DNA of 64,000 bases, taken from contig CBDETI010000004.1 of NCBI GenBank assembly GCA_965242775.1, positions 48,307 through 112,306 on the forward strand. Reading direction: 5' to 3'. Numbering within the stretch: the first letter of the stretch is position 1; every line of letters begins with the position of its first letter. Of the stretch, positions 52,437 to 59,789 are shown piece after piece. Made by a program: the position numbers and the translations under genes. The DNA is from JAWPMT01 sp965242775 (GTDB lineage: Bacteria > Bacteroidota > Bacteroidia > Cytophagales > Cyclobacteriaceae). The notes beneath the pieces were generated by a model. That model did no database searches. It saw only the letters and a program-made list of their open reading frames with translations, and was not told the origin of the DNA.

Positions 52437-53369
52437 ATGATAACTTTAGCTAATACCGATGTGATAAAACCTTTCACGATACCTCAGAGTGATTGGACCA
52501 CCATCAATGACAGAATCAATTATATCATGAAATTGGTGCACATGGGTGAGGATTATGTCCAATATTCCGAGGGACCTGACGGGAACTCCTCCAATTTGTC
52601 CACTAATGTTTCCGCGCAGCAGTTAAGTTGCGGTTTTCAAATCCCGAACTTGTTGCAAATGCCTGGAGGAGTGGCAGACAAGGTGATGTCATTGGATATT
52701 TCGGGAGAATTTAATTACGAGACACAGATTGGCATCAATATTTTTTATAAACAGGGAGGGGTGTGGCAAAGCACATGGATCTACCCGCCACATTCGACCA
52801 ACCTGGTGAGAGCCTGTCGTCAATTCCCTGCCAACGTTATTGCTCCAATGAGTGAACTCACTGGTGCGATTTCTGAATATGCAAAGAACGCAATTTCGGG
52901 GTTCCAGGCTGTGAATACGCAATTGAGCAATAACAGCAATACTGTAACAAGCGGAGTTCAAACCGCCGTACAATCGGCTGTCAACAACTTGAATAGTGGT
53001 ACCCAGTCCGTATCCTCGCAAGCAAATGCGCTGATGAGATCGTTGCAGGAATTCATGTCTTACAACAATACCTTTTTTCAGTACTTTTCGACAAACAGTT
53101 TCCTGGTGCCCTTGCTCAATTGCCCCATGTTGGAGCCAGCGGCGGTGACAAACTTTAATGAGGCGCTGGGAGCAGTTCTTGGAGCCTGGTCTGCGATAGC
53201 CACGGATCTTGCTAGCGTCGTTTCTACATGCACCGATTTAAACAGCATTGACCTGCCTTTTATAGAATCTCTGCAGATTGAAAGTGCCATTTCCTTATGG
53301 AAAAGCATAGAAAGCGAAACCAACACGTTTGGTGACTTTTTTTACTCGCTCACGCAGAATGATACCTGA
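52437..53369 (+). CDS. Pore-forming-toxin-like protein, component 3
   Basis: The ATG at 52437 is preferred; a GTG at 52392 in the repeat-derived sequence would add 15 residues. 310 residues, no signal peptide. The N-terminal third is mixed (LDISGEFNYETQIGINIFYK); the middle is a Ser/Asn/Gln-rich helix (residues 148-205); the last 70 residues (ALGAVLGAWSAIATDLASVV, LPFIESLQIESAISLW) match the C-terminus of component 1. It has no strong hydrophobic hairpin, so it may be a binding or assembly subunit, as in three-part HBL or Nhe toxins. Inferred from pattern and operon. Confidence 0.7.
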   Translation: MITLANTDVIKPFTIPQSDWTTINDRINYIMKLVHMGEDYVQYSEGPDGNSSNLSTNVSAQQLSCGFQIPNLLQMPGGVADKVMSLDISGEFNYETQIGINIFYKQGGVWQSTWIYPPHSTNLVRACRQFPANVIAPMSELTGAISEYAKNAISGFQAVNTQLSNNSNTVTSGVQTAVQSAVNNLNSGTQSVSSQANALMRSLQEFMSYNNTFFQYFSTNSFLVPLLNCPMLEPAAVTNFNEALGAVLGAWSAIATDLASVVSTCTDLNSIDLPFIESLQIESAISLWKSIESETNTFGDFFYSLTQNDT

Positions 53370-53387
53370 TATTAAAAACCTGTAGCC

Positions 53388-54167
53388 ATGAGAAAAATTA
53401 TAGTTATTACTGCGGCCTTCTGGATGACCGGCTGCTGTGATTGTGCGAATGATCAATTTTCGGAGAAAGCTTCCCTGTTGGATATAACAGGGACTGGGGC
53501 CAAAGATCCCAAGGTCGTATCTGATCCAGTTGGACGAAAACTTGCTTCCAATCAGGAAGTTCACTTCGGGCTTGATATTTCCCACTTCCAAGGTGATGTT
53601 ATGAACTACCTCGATAACAAAGACAGTCTGACGTTTGTGATTTGCAAGGCGACCCAGGGCATTACCTATCTGGATCCGGACTTCAGGACCAATTGGAATG
53701 CTATCGAAGAGAAGGGGTTCATTCGGGGTACTTACCATTTCTATATGTTCTCTGATGATCCTGTCAAGCAAGCGCAACATTTTGCTGCTTACATTTCAGA
53801 TATCACAGACCGTGACATTGCACCTATCGTGGATGTAGAGCAGGCAGGCTTGATCAAGGGGATTAGTCCTGCTACTGTGCAGCGGCAGTTAACGACCTTT
53901 CTCAAGGCGCTGGAGCAACGGGTACAGCGAAGACCTATTATCTACACCGATTTCGGGTTTGCGCAGCAGTATCTGAATGATTCGGGTTTTCAGGAATATG
54001 ACCTTTGGCTTGCGGAATATACAAGAGCCAAGAAACCGCTTGTACCTGCGACTTGGCGCAGCAAGGGCTACAAAATTTGGCAAAGAAGCGATACCTATCA
54101 CGCTTTTTCAGAAACCATTGACCTGGACGTTTACACTGGGCCAATCAGAAACCTTATTGAACAATAA
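53388..54167 (+). CDS. GH25 lysozyme lipoprotein
   Basis: 259 residues. A lipoprotein signal ends at WMTGC (Cys16). The GH25 muramidase core covers residues 60-255: GLDISHFQGD with the first catalytic-site Asp, VICKATQGITYLDPDF, GTYHFYMFSDDP, the acid motif PIVDVEQAG, IIYTDFGFAQQ and ETIDLDVYTG. GH25 enzymes cut the MurNAc-GlcNAc bond of peptidoglycan. It sits 18 nt after component 3 and 10 nt before a membrane protein gene. In this context it may open the cell wall to let the signal-less proteins out, or weaken a target's wall. Confidence 0.92.
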   Translation: MRKIIVITAAFWMTGCCDCANDQFSEKASLLDITGTGAKDPKVVSDPVGRKLASNQEVHFGLDISHFQGDVMNYLDNKDSLTFVICKATQGITYLDPDFRTNWNAIEEKGFIRGTYHFYMFSDDPVKQAQHFAAYISDITDRDIAPIVDVEQAGLIKGISPATVQRQLTTFLKALEQRVQRRPIIYTDFGFAQQYLNDSGFQEYDLWLAEYTRAKKPLVPATWRSKGYKIWQRSDTYHAFSETIDLDVYTGPIRNLIEQ

Positions 54168-54177
54168 AAACACAATC

Positions 54178-55632
54178 ATGAATTACAATAGACTTACTTT
54201 CTACCTGATTGCTGCGAGTTTAGTTGTGGTCGCAGTTTCCGGAGCACTGGAACCTCGGGCCTATGCCTTTGTTCAGGAGATTTCGAATAAAAACCTGAGT
54301 TTTTTAGCCCTTGTTGCTGAAATCAAAGTAGTAATGGCGGGGCTTAGTAAACTGAGTGTTCCATTCCTAAATGGCCATTCTGATGCCGTAAGTACCACAT
54401 TGGACAAGGCGCAAACCTACTTGCTTTTTACCAGTTCGATTTCACTTCTACAACTGATGATATTGGGAGTCACAAAAAGCGTGTGGGTGAAAATGGCCCT
54501 GGTGCTATTGTTTGCTTTTAGCATTTTGAACCAGTTTCGAGGCATCTCCACGAAGCTACTGGTATTGGGTTTGGCCTTGAATCCGGGCCTGGCGTTTTTC
54601 TCGTTAGGAGTGCAACAGTTGTCACGGGTGGCGGCTATTGATTATGGAGGCAAGTATTTGCAAACTTTGCAAGACAAGGTTGTGGCTGTTAAGGAGGAGA
54701 AGTCGCAGTTAATGGAGCAACATGCCCGATTTGAAGCTCAGGTGAAAAACGGTCAGGAGCATCTGGGACTTTTCAGGAAGTTGAAGGAAGATGTCTCCTA
54801 TGACTTTAAGCGAGCTGGCGAAGGTATAAAAGGTGACTTTGCCAATATCCGGCTCCTGGTGCATCAAGGGGGACACGAGATCAGTAGCAAGCTTTTTGTG
54901 TTTGGCACGATGGTGCTCTTTTCACTATTGCTCATGCCATTGGGTTATGTGCTTGTCTTGTACACCATGTTTAGGACCCTATTCCATCTCGGTAGCGGCG
55001 AAATGGCTCAAGTGGAAAAAGGGCTGGGCATTGTCGGGTTCATCAGGGTCTTAAAGGAAGGTATCCATGCCGGCCAGGTAGAGGTGCAGCGTGTAAGAAC
55101 GGAAATAGGAAAGGAATTGTCTTTCGCTAAGTCCTCTGCGGAACAGCTGGGTAATGAGATAAGCGGATCTGCGCGAGCGGTGGAACAAAACGTCCTGCTA
55201 GCTGGGGAGAAGGCAACGCGGGGAATAGATGGAAAGGTCCAGGAAATTAAGAATTTAGCGGGCGAGGCAAGTAGGAGAGTTGAGCAAGAATTTGGCCAGG
55301 TGGAGAGTACGGTACAACAGGCCGGGCAGGATGTGGCAGCTAAAGCAAAAGGAACGCTTTCTGGTGTCGAGGAGAAATCAGATCTGCTAATCGGTAAAGG
55401 AAAAACTGCTCTTGAGAATCTGGAGGAAGCCCCGGAGAAACTCGAAAAACATGTAGTTTCCAGTATGGAAGAAAAGGCTGCTCATCTTAAATCTGAAGCA
55501 CAATCTGAGATTGACCAAGTCGAATCAGGGGTGGCGGATTCCGCTGAGGGGCTCGCCACTAACGTAGCATCCAAAGCCAAACAAGTCAAGAGGGATATTT
55601 CCCAAATTGTTCCCTCAAAGAAAGTCAAGTAA
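54178..55632 (+). CDS. Multi-pass membrane protein with a long amphipathic coiled-coil tail
   Basis: I choose the ATG at 54178; the open frame extends 67 codons upstream into the lysozyme gene, which is a shadow. 484 residues. Membrane helices are near 7-24, 80-97, 103-118, 126-142 and 238-265. A charged coiled coil lies at 155-235. Residues 300-484 are an Ala/Glu/Lys/Val-rich apolipoprotein- or LEA-like tail (AKAKGTLSGVEEKSDLL, SEIDQVESGVADSAEGLA). I know no family. It may anchor, protect against or help release the toxin-like proteins. Confidence 0.75.
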   Translation: MNYNRLTFYLIAASLVVVAVSGALEPRAYAFVQEISNKNLSFLALVAEIKVVMAGLSKLSVPFLNGHSDAVSTTLDKAQTYLLFTSSISLLQLMILGVTKSVWVKMALVLLFAFSILNQFRGISTKLLVLGLALNPGLAFFSLGVQQLSRVAAIDYGGKYLQTLQDKVVAVKEEKSQLMEQHARFEAQVKNGQEHLGLFRKLKEDVSYDFKRAGEGIKGDFANIRLLVHQGGHEISSKLFVFGTMVLFSLLLMPLGYVLVLYTMFRTLFHLGSGEMAQVEKGLGIVGFIRVLKEGIHAGQVEVQRVRTEIGKELSFAKSSAEQLGNEISGSARAVEQNVLLAGEKATRGIDGKVQEIKNLAGEASRRVEQEFGQVESTVQQAGQDVAAKAKGTLSGVEEKSDLLIGKGKTALENLEEAPEKLEKHVVSSMEEKAAHLKSEAQSEIDQVESGVADSAEGLATNVASKAKQVKRDISQIVPSKKVK

Positions 55633-55658
55633 GAAGATTGTCCGCCGGGTATACAACC

Positions 55659-55690
55659 ATCAAAGCCAGCGTCTAAGACCTGGCTTTGAT
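55659..55690 (+). terminator. Hairpin closing the toxin-like operon
   Basis: ATCAAAGCCAG and CTGGCTTTGAT form an 11-bp perfect stem with a 10-nt loop. There is no strong T run. A second small hairpin, CCTTCTA...TAGAAGG, lies just after it. It probably serves the convergent SnoaL-like gene too. Confidence 0.65.
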
Positions 55691-55707
55691 ACCTTCTAAA
55701 AAGCCAT

Positions 55708-56076
55708 CTAGAAGGGGGTGTAAAAAAACTGCTCTAAAACCACCTTGCCCTCTTTCACCTCATACATGGCGATTTCGTCCATGGATACAAATTCACTGGT
55801 TCCTCTGAACTTAACTTGCGTCTTCCATGTGCAGGAGAAAAAATCTCCCGCCACAATTGGGTCAGATATTTGCCCATCTTTCATTTCCTCAACCATTTCA
55901 CTCCATTTCTCGCTTTTTCTCTTCAGGCCATCGAATCCCTTTTCGGTATCCCAATCTCCCTCGGGAGTCGGCTCCTTGCTTTGAATACTTGGGGAAAACA
56001 GTTCCTGGTAAATTTGTTCGAACTTCCCTTCGCGGCTAAGTGTCACCAATCGATCAGCAATTGCTTGTGTTGTCAT
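55708..56076 (-). CDS. SnoaL-like (NTF2 fold) protein
   Basis: 122 residues: MTTQAIADRLVTLSREGKFE, EQIYQELFSP, a middle part rich in charged residues and VAGDFFSCTWKTQVKFRG, FVSMDEIAMYEVKEGKVVLE. This is the SnoaL/NTF2-like alpha+beta fold, found in small isomerases, polyketide cyclases and ligand-binding proteins. A TGACA-N6-TGTCA inverted repeat lies 43 nt upstream, suggesting regulation shared with the genes at 56189-56810. Confidence 0.88.
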   Translation of the reverse strand: MTTQAIADRLVTLSREGKFEQIYQELFSPSIQSKEPTPEGDWDTEKGFDGLKRKSEKWSEMVEEMKDGQISDPIVAGDFFSCTWKTQVKFRGTSEFVSMDEIAMYEVKEGKVVLEQFFYTPF

Positions 56077-56118
56077 TTCCTTGATTTTTAAATTATAAGA
56101 GCAAGAAAGACCAGCGGA

Positions 56119-56136
56119 GTGACAGTCCTATGTCAC
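56119..56136. promoter_or_regulatory. Inverted repeat GTGACA-N6-TGTCAC, copy 1
   Basis: GTGACAGTCCTATGTCAC lies 43-60 nt upstream of the SnoaL-like start. The same site with one spacer base changed recurs at 56864-56881. Shape and placement fit a regulator operator. Confidence 0.65.
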
Positions 56137-56188
56137 TGATAAATCACCCTGGCAAATTTTTTTCTTTATTATCAGGAAGAAAGTCCGG

Positions 56189-56632
56189 CTAGGGTTTCTC
56201 AGGAAGTTGAAACACAGGATTGTAGATCAGGCCAATTCTGTTGCCCCAGGGATCTTTGACTGCCGCTACTACAATAGGCCCACCGACGTTTGTTGGTTTC
56301 TCGTCAGGTGTAGCGCCAAGGTCCAGTAATCGGGCATACTCTTTTTCAACATCATCCACTCCCCAATAGGCAATTACCGAGGGATGTTTGTCGGATTCTT
56401 CTTTCTGTGGCAATAACCCAAGTTCATACCCAGCAATGTTGAAGCCTACATAGAAGGGCTCATCAAAATATGGAGGTACGCGAAAGGCTTGTTCAAACCA
56501 TTTCTTTGCAGCTTGCAAGTCTTGCACGTGGTAAATGGTGGTCCTGAGTCCGAGCATGGGTGACTGGTCCTGTGTCATGGCATGTGGTATTAAGATGAAA
56601 AAGGCGAATATTAAACTAAATATTGTTTTCAT
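56189..56632 (-). CDS. Exported VOC (glyoxalase/bleomycin-resistance fold) protein
   Basis: 147 residues with a signal peptide (IFSLIFAFFILIPHAM). The single VOC module has TIYHVQDLQAAKKWFEQAF and VVAAVKDPWGNRIGLIYNP. VOC proteins bind metals and act on or sequester small molecules; this one would do so in the periplasm. It lies 19 nt downstream of a small ORF on the same strand. Confidence 0.88.
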   Translation of the reverse strand: MKTIFSLIFAFFILIPHAMTQDQSPMLGLRTTIYHVQDLQAAKKWFEQAFRVPPYFDEPFYVGFNIAGYELGLLPQKEESDKHPSVIAYWGVDDVEKEYARLLDLGATPDEKPTNVGGPIVVAAVKDPWGNRIGLIYNPVFQLPEKP

Positions 56633-56651
56633 TCGAATGGGTTTATATCAA

Positions 56652-56810
56652 TTATGCGGATTTTGGTGGGTGACGGTCCCTGTACAATTGGCAGTATGAT
56701 GGATCCGACGTGAACCTGCCGGTCTTGAATTTCTTCAGATAGAGTTCCTGATAGATTTGCTCAATTTTATCCTTTTGAGGCTTATTTGTGCATATCGTGA
56801 CGTGATTCAT
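56652..56810 (-). CDS. Small hypothetical protein (52 residues)
   Basis: The ATG at 56810 gives 52 residues: MNHVTICTNKPQKDKIEQIY continuing to QELYLKKFKTGRF. The IEQIYQELY stretch resembles the N-terminus of the SnoaL-like neighbour (FEQIYQELF), so it may be a truncated relative. The presence of the GTGACA-N6-TGTCAC site 54 nt upstream supports it as the first gene of an operon with the VOC gene. Confidence 0.5.
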   Translation of the reverse strand: MNHVTICTNKPQKDKIEQIYQELYLKKFKTGRFTSDPSYCQLYRDRHPPKSA

Positions 56811-56863
56811 GGCTTTCGTTTTTGTGCAACTTATACGGTTATAAAGCAAAAAAATAACCTTGG

Positions 56864-56881
56864 GTGACAGCCCTATGTCAC
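56864..56881. promoter_or_regulatory. Inverted repeat GTGACA-N6-TGTCAC, copy 2
   Basis: GTGACAGCCCTATGTCAC, 54 nt upstream of the small ORF start at 56810, differs from copy 1 by one spacer base and is likewise flanked by CTG downstream. It could also affect the divergent sigma-factor gene at 57015. Confidence 0.65.
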
Positions 56882-57014
56882 TGCTTTTTTGAAGATTCCC
56901 GAAAATTACAGAAGGCTGGGTAGCTACGTCAGCCGGATAGAGATCGAGATTTTTTTTTGGGCCTGGACCAACCTTTTTCCTCTACCTTCCCACTAATGGA
57001 TAAAACCCCACAAA

Positions 57015-57551
57015 GTGGAAGATAAACTACTCGTTCGGGACTTTCTAAATACTAAAAGCGAGCAGGCTTTTCTCAAGCTCTACCGGTCGAAGACGCCCCA
57101 TTTGTATAAGATGGCGCTGCGGCTAACGCAGGATGAGCTGCAAAGTGAAGACCTGATCCAGGAGATGTGGATAGTAGCCATTCGCAAACTGGATAGCTTT
57201 CAATGGAAGTCGGAGCTTAAAACCTGGTTAATTGGTATAATGATCAACCTTTTTCGGTCGCAACGCAAGCAGCAGGAAGAGGCCATGGCTACGATCGAAC
57301 ATGCTCCTGAGGTCGCGGTATCATTCGAATTGCCCTTGGTCACAGCAACAGACCTGGAACGAGCGATATCGCAGCTACCCGCTGGCTATCGGCAGATTAT
57401 TCTTTTGCACGACCTGGAAGGTTACAAACATCGGGAGATTGCGGAATTGCTGGATATCACCGAGGGTACAAGCAAAAGCCAGCTCTTTCATGCCAGAAAG
57501 ACTTTAAGAACTTATTTGGAAGAAGATATTGAAAAAGGCAAAAAGCTATGA
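57015..57551 (+). CDS. ECF-type RNA polymerase sigma factor
   Basis: 178 residues from a GTG start; an ATG at 56997 in another frame stops early. Region 2 (DELQSEDLIQEMWIVAIRKL, SELKTWLIGIMINLFRSQRK) and region 4 (LPAGYRQIILLHDLEGYKHR, AELLDITEGTSKSQLFHARK) are clear. Its stop overlaps the next gene's ATG by 4 nt; that gene has the topology of an anti-sigma factor. Confidence 0.93.
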   Translation: MEDKLLVRDFLNTKSEQAFLKLYRSKTPHLYKMALRLTQDELQSEDLIQEMWIVAIRKLDSFQWKSELKTWLIGIMINLFRSQRKQQEEAMATIEHAPEVAVSFELPLVTATDLERAISQLPAGYRQIILLHDLEGYKHREIAELLDITEGTSKSQLFHARKTLRTYLEEDIEKGKKL

Positions 57552-58120
57552 GTGAGGATAGATTGACAGAACAAGAGAAAGCATTGTTTGCTTCGTTGGA
57601 AAAAACGGCGCACCCTCCAAAGGGATTGGAGAGAAAGGTATTAGGCGCTCTGGTTGATCAAGGGCTTATCGCGGAAAACAGCAAGACATATCCAATTGTG
57701 AGATGGATTGGCGCGGTAGCCGCTAGTGTGATCTTCTTTATTGCAGGAATTATTTACGAAAAATCTAAGAATATGGAACAAATAGTTATCGAACCCACAA
57801 AAGGCTACATGTTGCTATTACATGAAGATGCTTCCTTTCAGCCTGGTGAACCCATGCAAATGTTTGAAGAATACAAACAATGGATGGAGAACACTTTTGC
57901 GCGAGGTGTGAAGATTACCGGCCAGGAATTGGTAAATGAGGCGAGCCTGGTAGATGGTCAGGGAAATGTCAGCAACTTGGATTCTTCGGCAGGGAAGATG
58001 ACCACCGGATACTTTGTTTTGGAGGCAAGTTCCCTGGAGGAGGCACTGGAGGTGGCCAAGGCCAATCCGCATGTGAAATATGGTGGTTCAGTCGAAGTGA
58101 AAAAATACATGGTACGATGA
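57548..58120 (+). CDS. Membrane protein with YCII-like C-terminal domain, possible anti-sigma factor
   Basis: 190 residues. A short cytoplasmic N-terminus (about 50 residues), one transmembrane helix (IGAVAASVIFFIAGIIY), and a C-terminal YCII-like domain (YMLLLHEDASFQ, TGYFVLEASSLEEALEVAK, GGSVEVKKYMV). A stand-alone YCII domain fused to an anti-sigma-type membrane part is unusual: the periplasmic domain may sense a small molecule and release the sigma factor. It overlaps its neighbours by 4 nt on each side. Confidence 0.8.
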   Translation: MSEDRLTEQEKALFASLEKTAHPPKGLERKVLGALVDQGLIAENSKTYPIVRWIGAVAASVIFFIAGIIYEKSKNMEQIVIEPTKGYMLLLHEDASFQPGEPMQMFEEYKQWMENTFARGVKITGQELVNEASLVDGQGNVSNLDSSAGKMTTGYFVLEASSLEEALEVAKANPHVKYGGSVEVKKYMVR

Positions 58121-58590
58121 GAATTCAACGAAATAAACTGTTTCTGGTATTAGGGATAGCATTGCTGAATCTATCATTTACTGAACCCAAAGAAGAAAAA
58201 TTCAACATAAACGACTATCAATGGCTCGCTGGTAGCTGGATTGGCGATGGTTTTGGGGGTACTTCCGAGGAGATGTGGTCGCCTCCTTCGGCCGAAGGTA
58301 CCATGATGGGTGTCTATCGGCACCATAAAGCTGATGGTTCGCTCAACTTCTATGAATTCCTCATATTAGATGAGTCGGGGCTTAGATTAAAACATTTTCA
58401 TCCGGATCTTGTGGGGTGGGAGACCAAGGAAAATTTTGTCACTTTCCCCATGGTTAGTTTCACAAAAGACCTGATTGAAATGAAGGGATTGGTCTTTGAA
58501 AGAAAATCTGACAATGAGATGGAAATACGCCTGCGATTGAAGTATGGTGAAGAGGTCAGGACAGAGGTCTTTAAGATGAGAAGGAGGTAA
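58117..58590 (+). CDS. Exported DUF6265-like protein
   Basis: 157 residues with an N-terminal hydrophobic signal (LFLVLGIALLNLSF). NDYQWLAGSWIGDG, EEMWSPPSAEGTMMGVYRHH and LRLKHFHPDLVGWE match the DUF6265 pattern, a calycin-like barrel. It is the third gene of the sigma-factor operon, overlapping the previous gene by 4 nt. No catalytic role is known. Confidence 0.85.
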   Translation: MRIQRNKLFLVLGIALLNLSFTEPKEEKFNINDYQWLAGSWIGDGFGGTSEEMWSPPSAEGTMMGVYRHHKADGSLNFYEFLILDESGLRLKHFHPDLVGWETKENFVTFPMVSFTKDLIEMKGLVFERKSDNEMEIRLRLKYGEEVRTEVFKMRRR

Positions 58591-58592
58591 GG

Positions 58593-59372
58593 ATGCTACT
58601 ATGGTGGTTTTGGGCCCATGTTGTGTTAATCACTCAGGAGGCACCCGAATTTCGCTTTTCCGGTCTCAAAATGTACGTAAACGACTTATCGCAAGCAGAA
58701 ACATTTTATAAGGACGTATTAGGTTTTTCATTGCAACGTACAGGAGATCAATGGGTTGTTAATACAGGGACTTGGCCAATTTACCTTTCAGCGGGAATTG
58801 AGCAACAGCCGCCCAGTTATCCAACTACGGCAAGAACCGGCCTCACCGTCCAGACTTATCGGTTGTTGCCAAGAATAGATCGATTGCGGGAGATGGGAGT
58901 GCCAGTTTTAGATAGTCTGCTGCGAAGAAATGGTGTTGGAATTTCCATACCCTTTTCCGATCCTACAGGCAATGTCCTAAACATGATGGAAGTGCAAGCG
59001 CGGGAGTTGCCACAGTTCGCTGGTATAAAAGTTTACAACTCGGGCGTAACGATCAGTGATATGGTCGCGGCACGCAACTTCTATCAGGAAATACTTGGTT
59101 TTGAGAGTTGGTCCGAACGCTATTTGCCAGATGCTTTACCATTGAAGCACAAAGACGGCAGCTTCGCGTTTATGGTCCATTACAAACCCTCTCTTTTGAG
59201 AAATGAAACCGCACATGGGGTCTCACCTGGTGTGCACCTGATCCTCAGCACACCCGATTTGGAGCGAGCTAGGGACTATTTGAAATCCAAGGAAGTCATT
59301 GTGCAGCAAAAGGGTCCTCTTTTGATCTGCAAGGATCCGGAGGGTAATATCCTGGAGGTAATTGTAGAGTAA
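58593..59372 (+). CDS. Two-module VOC protein, probably exported
   Basis: 259 residues. A hydrophobic start (MLLWWFWAHVVLIT) precedes two VOC modules: residues 22-127 (YVNDLSQAETFYKDVLGFSL, PFSDPTGNVLNMMEVQ) and 140-258 (SGVTISDMVAARNFYQEILG, CKDPEGNILEVIVE). It lies 2 nt after the DUF6265 gene. Two paired modules make one complete VOC unit, so it could bind a metal and a small substrate. The substrate is unknown. Confidence 0.88.
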   Translation: MLLWWFWAHVVLITQEAPEFRFSGLKMYVNDLSQAETFYKDVLGFSLQRTGDQWVVNTGTWPIYLSAGIEQQPPSYPTTARTGLTVQTYRLLPRIDRLREMGVPVLDSLLRRNGVGISIPFSDPTGNVLNMMEVQARELPQFAGIKVYNSGVTISDMVAARNFYQEILGFESWSERYLPDALPLKHKDGSFAFMVHYKPSLLRNETAHGVSPGVHLILSTPDLERARDYLKSKEVIVQQKGPLLICKDPEGNILEVIVE

Positions 59373-59396
59373 CTTTGGCAGTAAACCATTATTGCC

Positions 59397-59789
59397 ATGG
59401 ATGAGGAATCACGTTTCACGTTGTACAGAGTGATATTGCCAGTGACCAACATTGATCGGGCTGCCGAATTTTATGGTCACATACTAGGCACGAAGGGTAT
59501 TCGCGTGTCGGAGGGTCGGCACTATTTTAACCTGGGAGGTACTGTGTTGGCATGTTATGATCCTAACGCAGATGGAGACGATAAAGGCGAAGGGTGGCGA
59601 CATCATGCAAATCAATATATTTATATATCTACCTCAGTTTTGAGGACTGTCTTTGATGAGTTGAGCAGCAAGCAACTGGTCGACTCGTCGATTGAGACCA
59701 TGCCATGGGGGGAAACCCTCTTCTATGCAAAAGATCCTTTTGGAAACCCAATTTGCTTTGTGCAGGAGGGGACCGAATTCAAAGGTTAG
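59397..59789 (+). CDS. VOC-family protein
   Basis: 130 residues, single module: LPVTNIDRAAEFYGHILG, GRHYFNLGGTVLACYD and FYAKDPFGNPICFVQEG. No signal peptide. It is the last gene of the sigma-factor operon, 24 nt after the previous VOC gene; its stop overlaps the convergent hydrolase gene by 4 nt. Confidence 0.9.
   Translation: MDEESRFTLYRVILPVTNIDRAAEFYGHILGTKGIRVSEGRHYFNLGGTVLACYDPNADGDDKGEGWRHHANQYIYISTSVLRTVFDELSSKQLVDSSIETMPWGETLFYAKDPFGNPICFVQEGTEFKG

Noticed and set aside
53977..54177. N-terminal extension of the membrane protein into the lysozyme gene
   Set aside because: The 67 extra codons overlap a clear GH25 domain, and the ATG at 54178 begins with a normal membrane helix.
48670..55632. 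Type VI secretion or contractile-injection effector cluster
   Set aside because: No sheath, tube, VgrG, baseplate or ATPase genes are in the window; the proteins fit helical pore-formers better.
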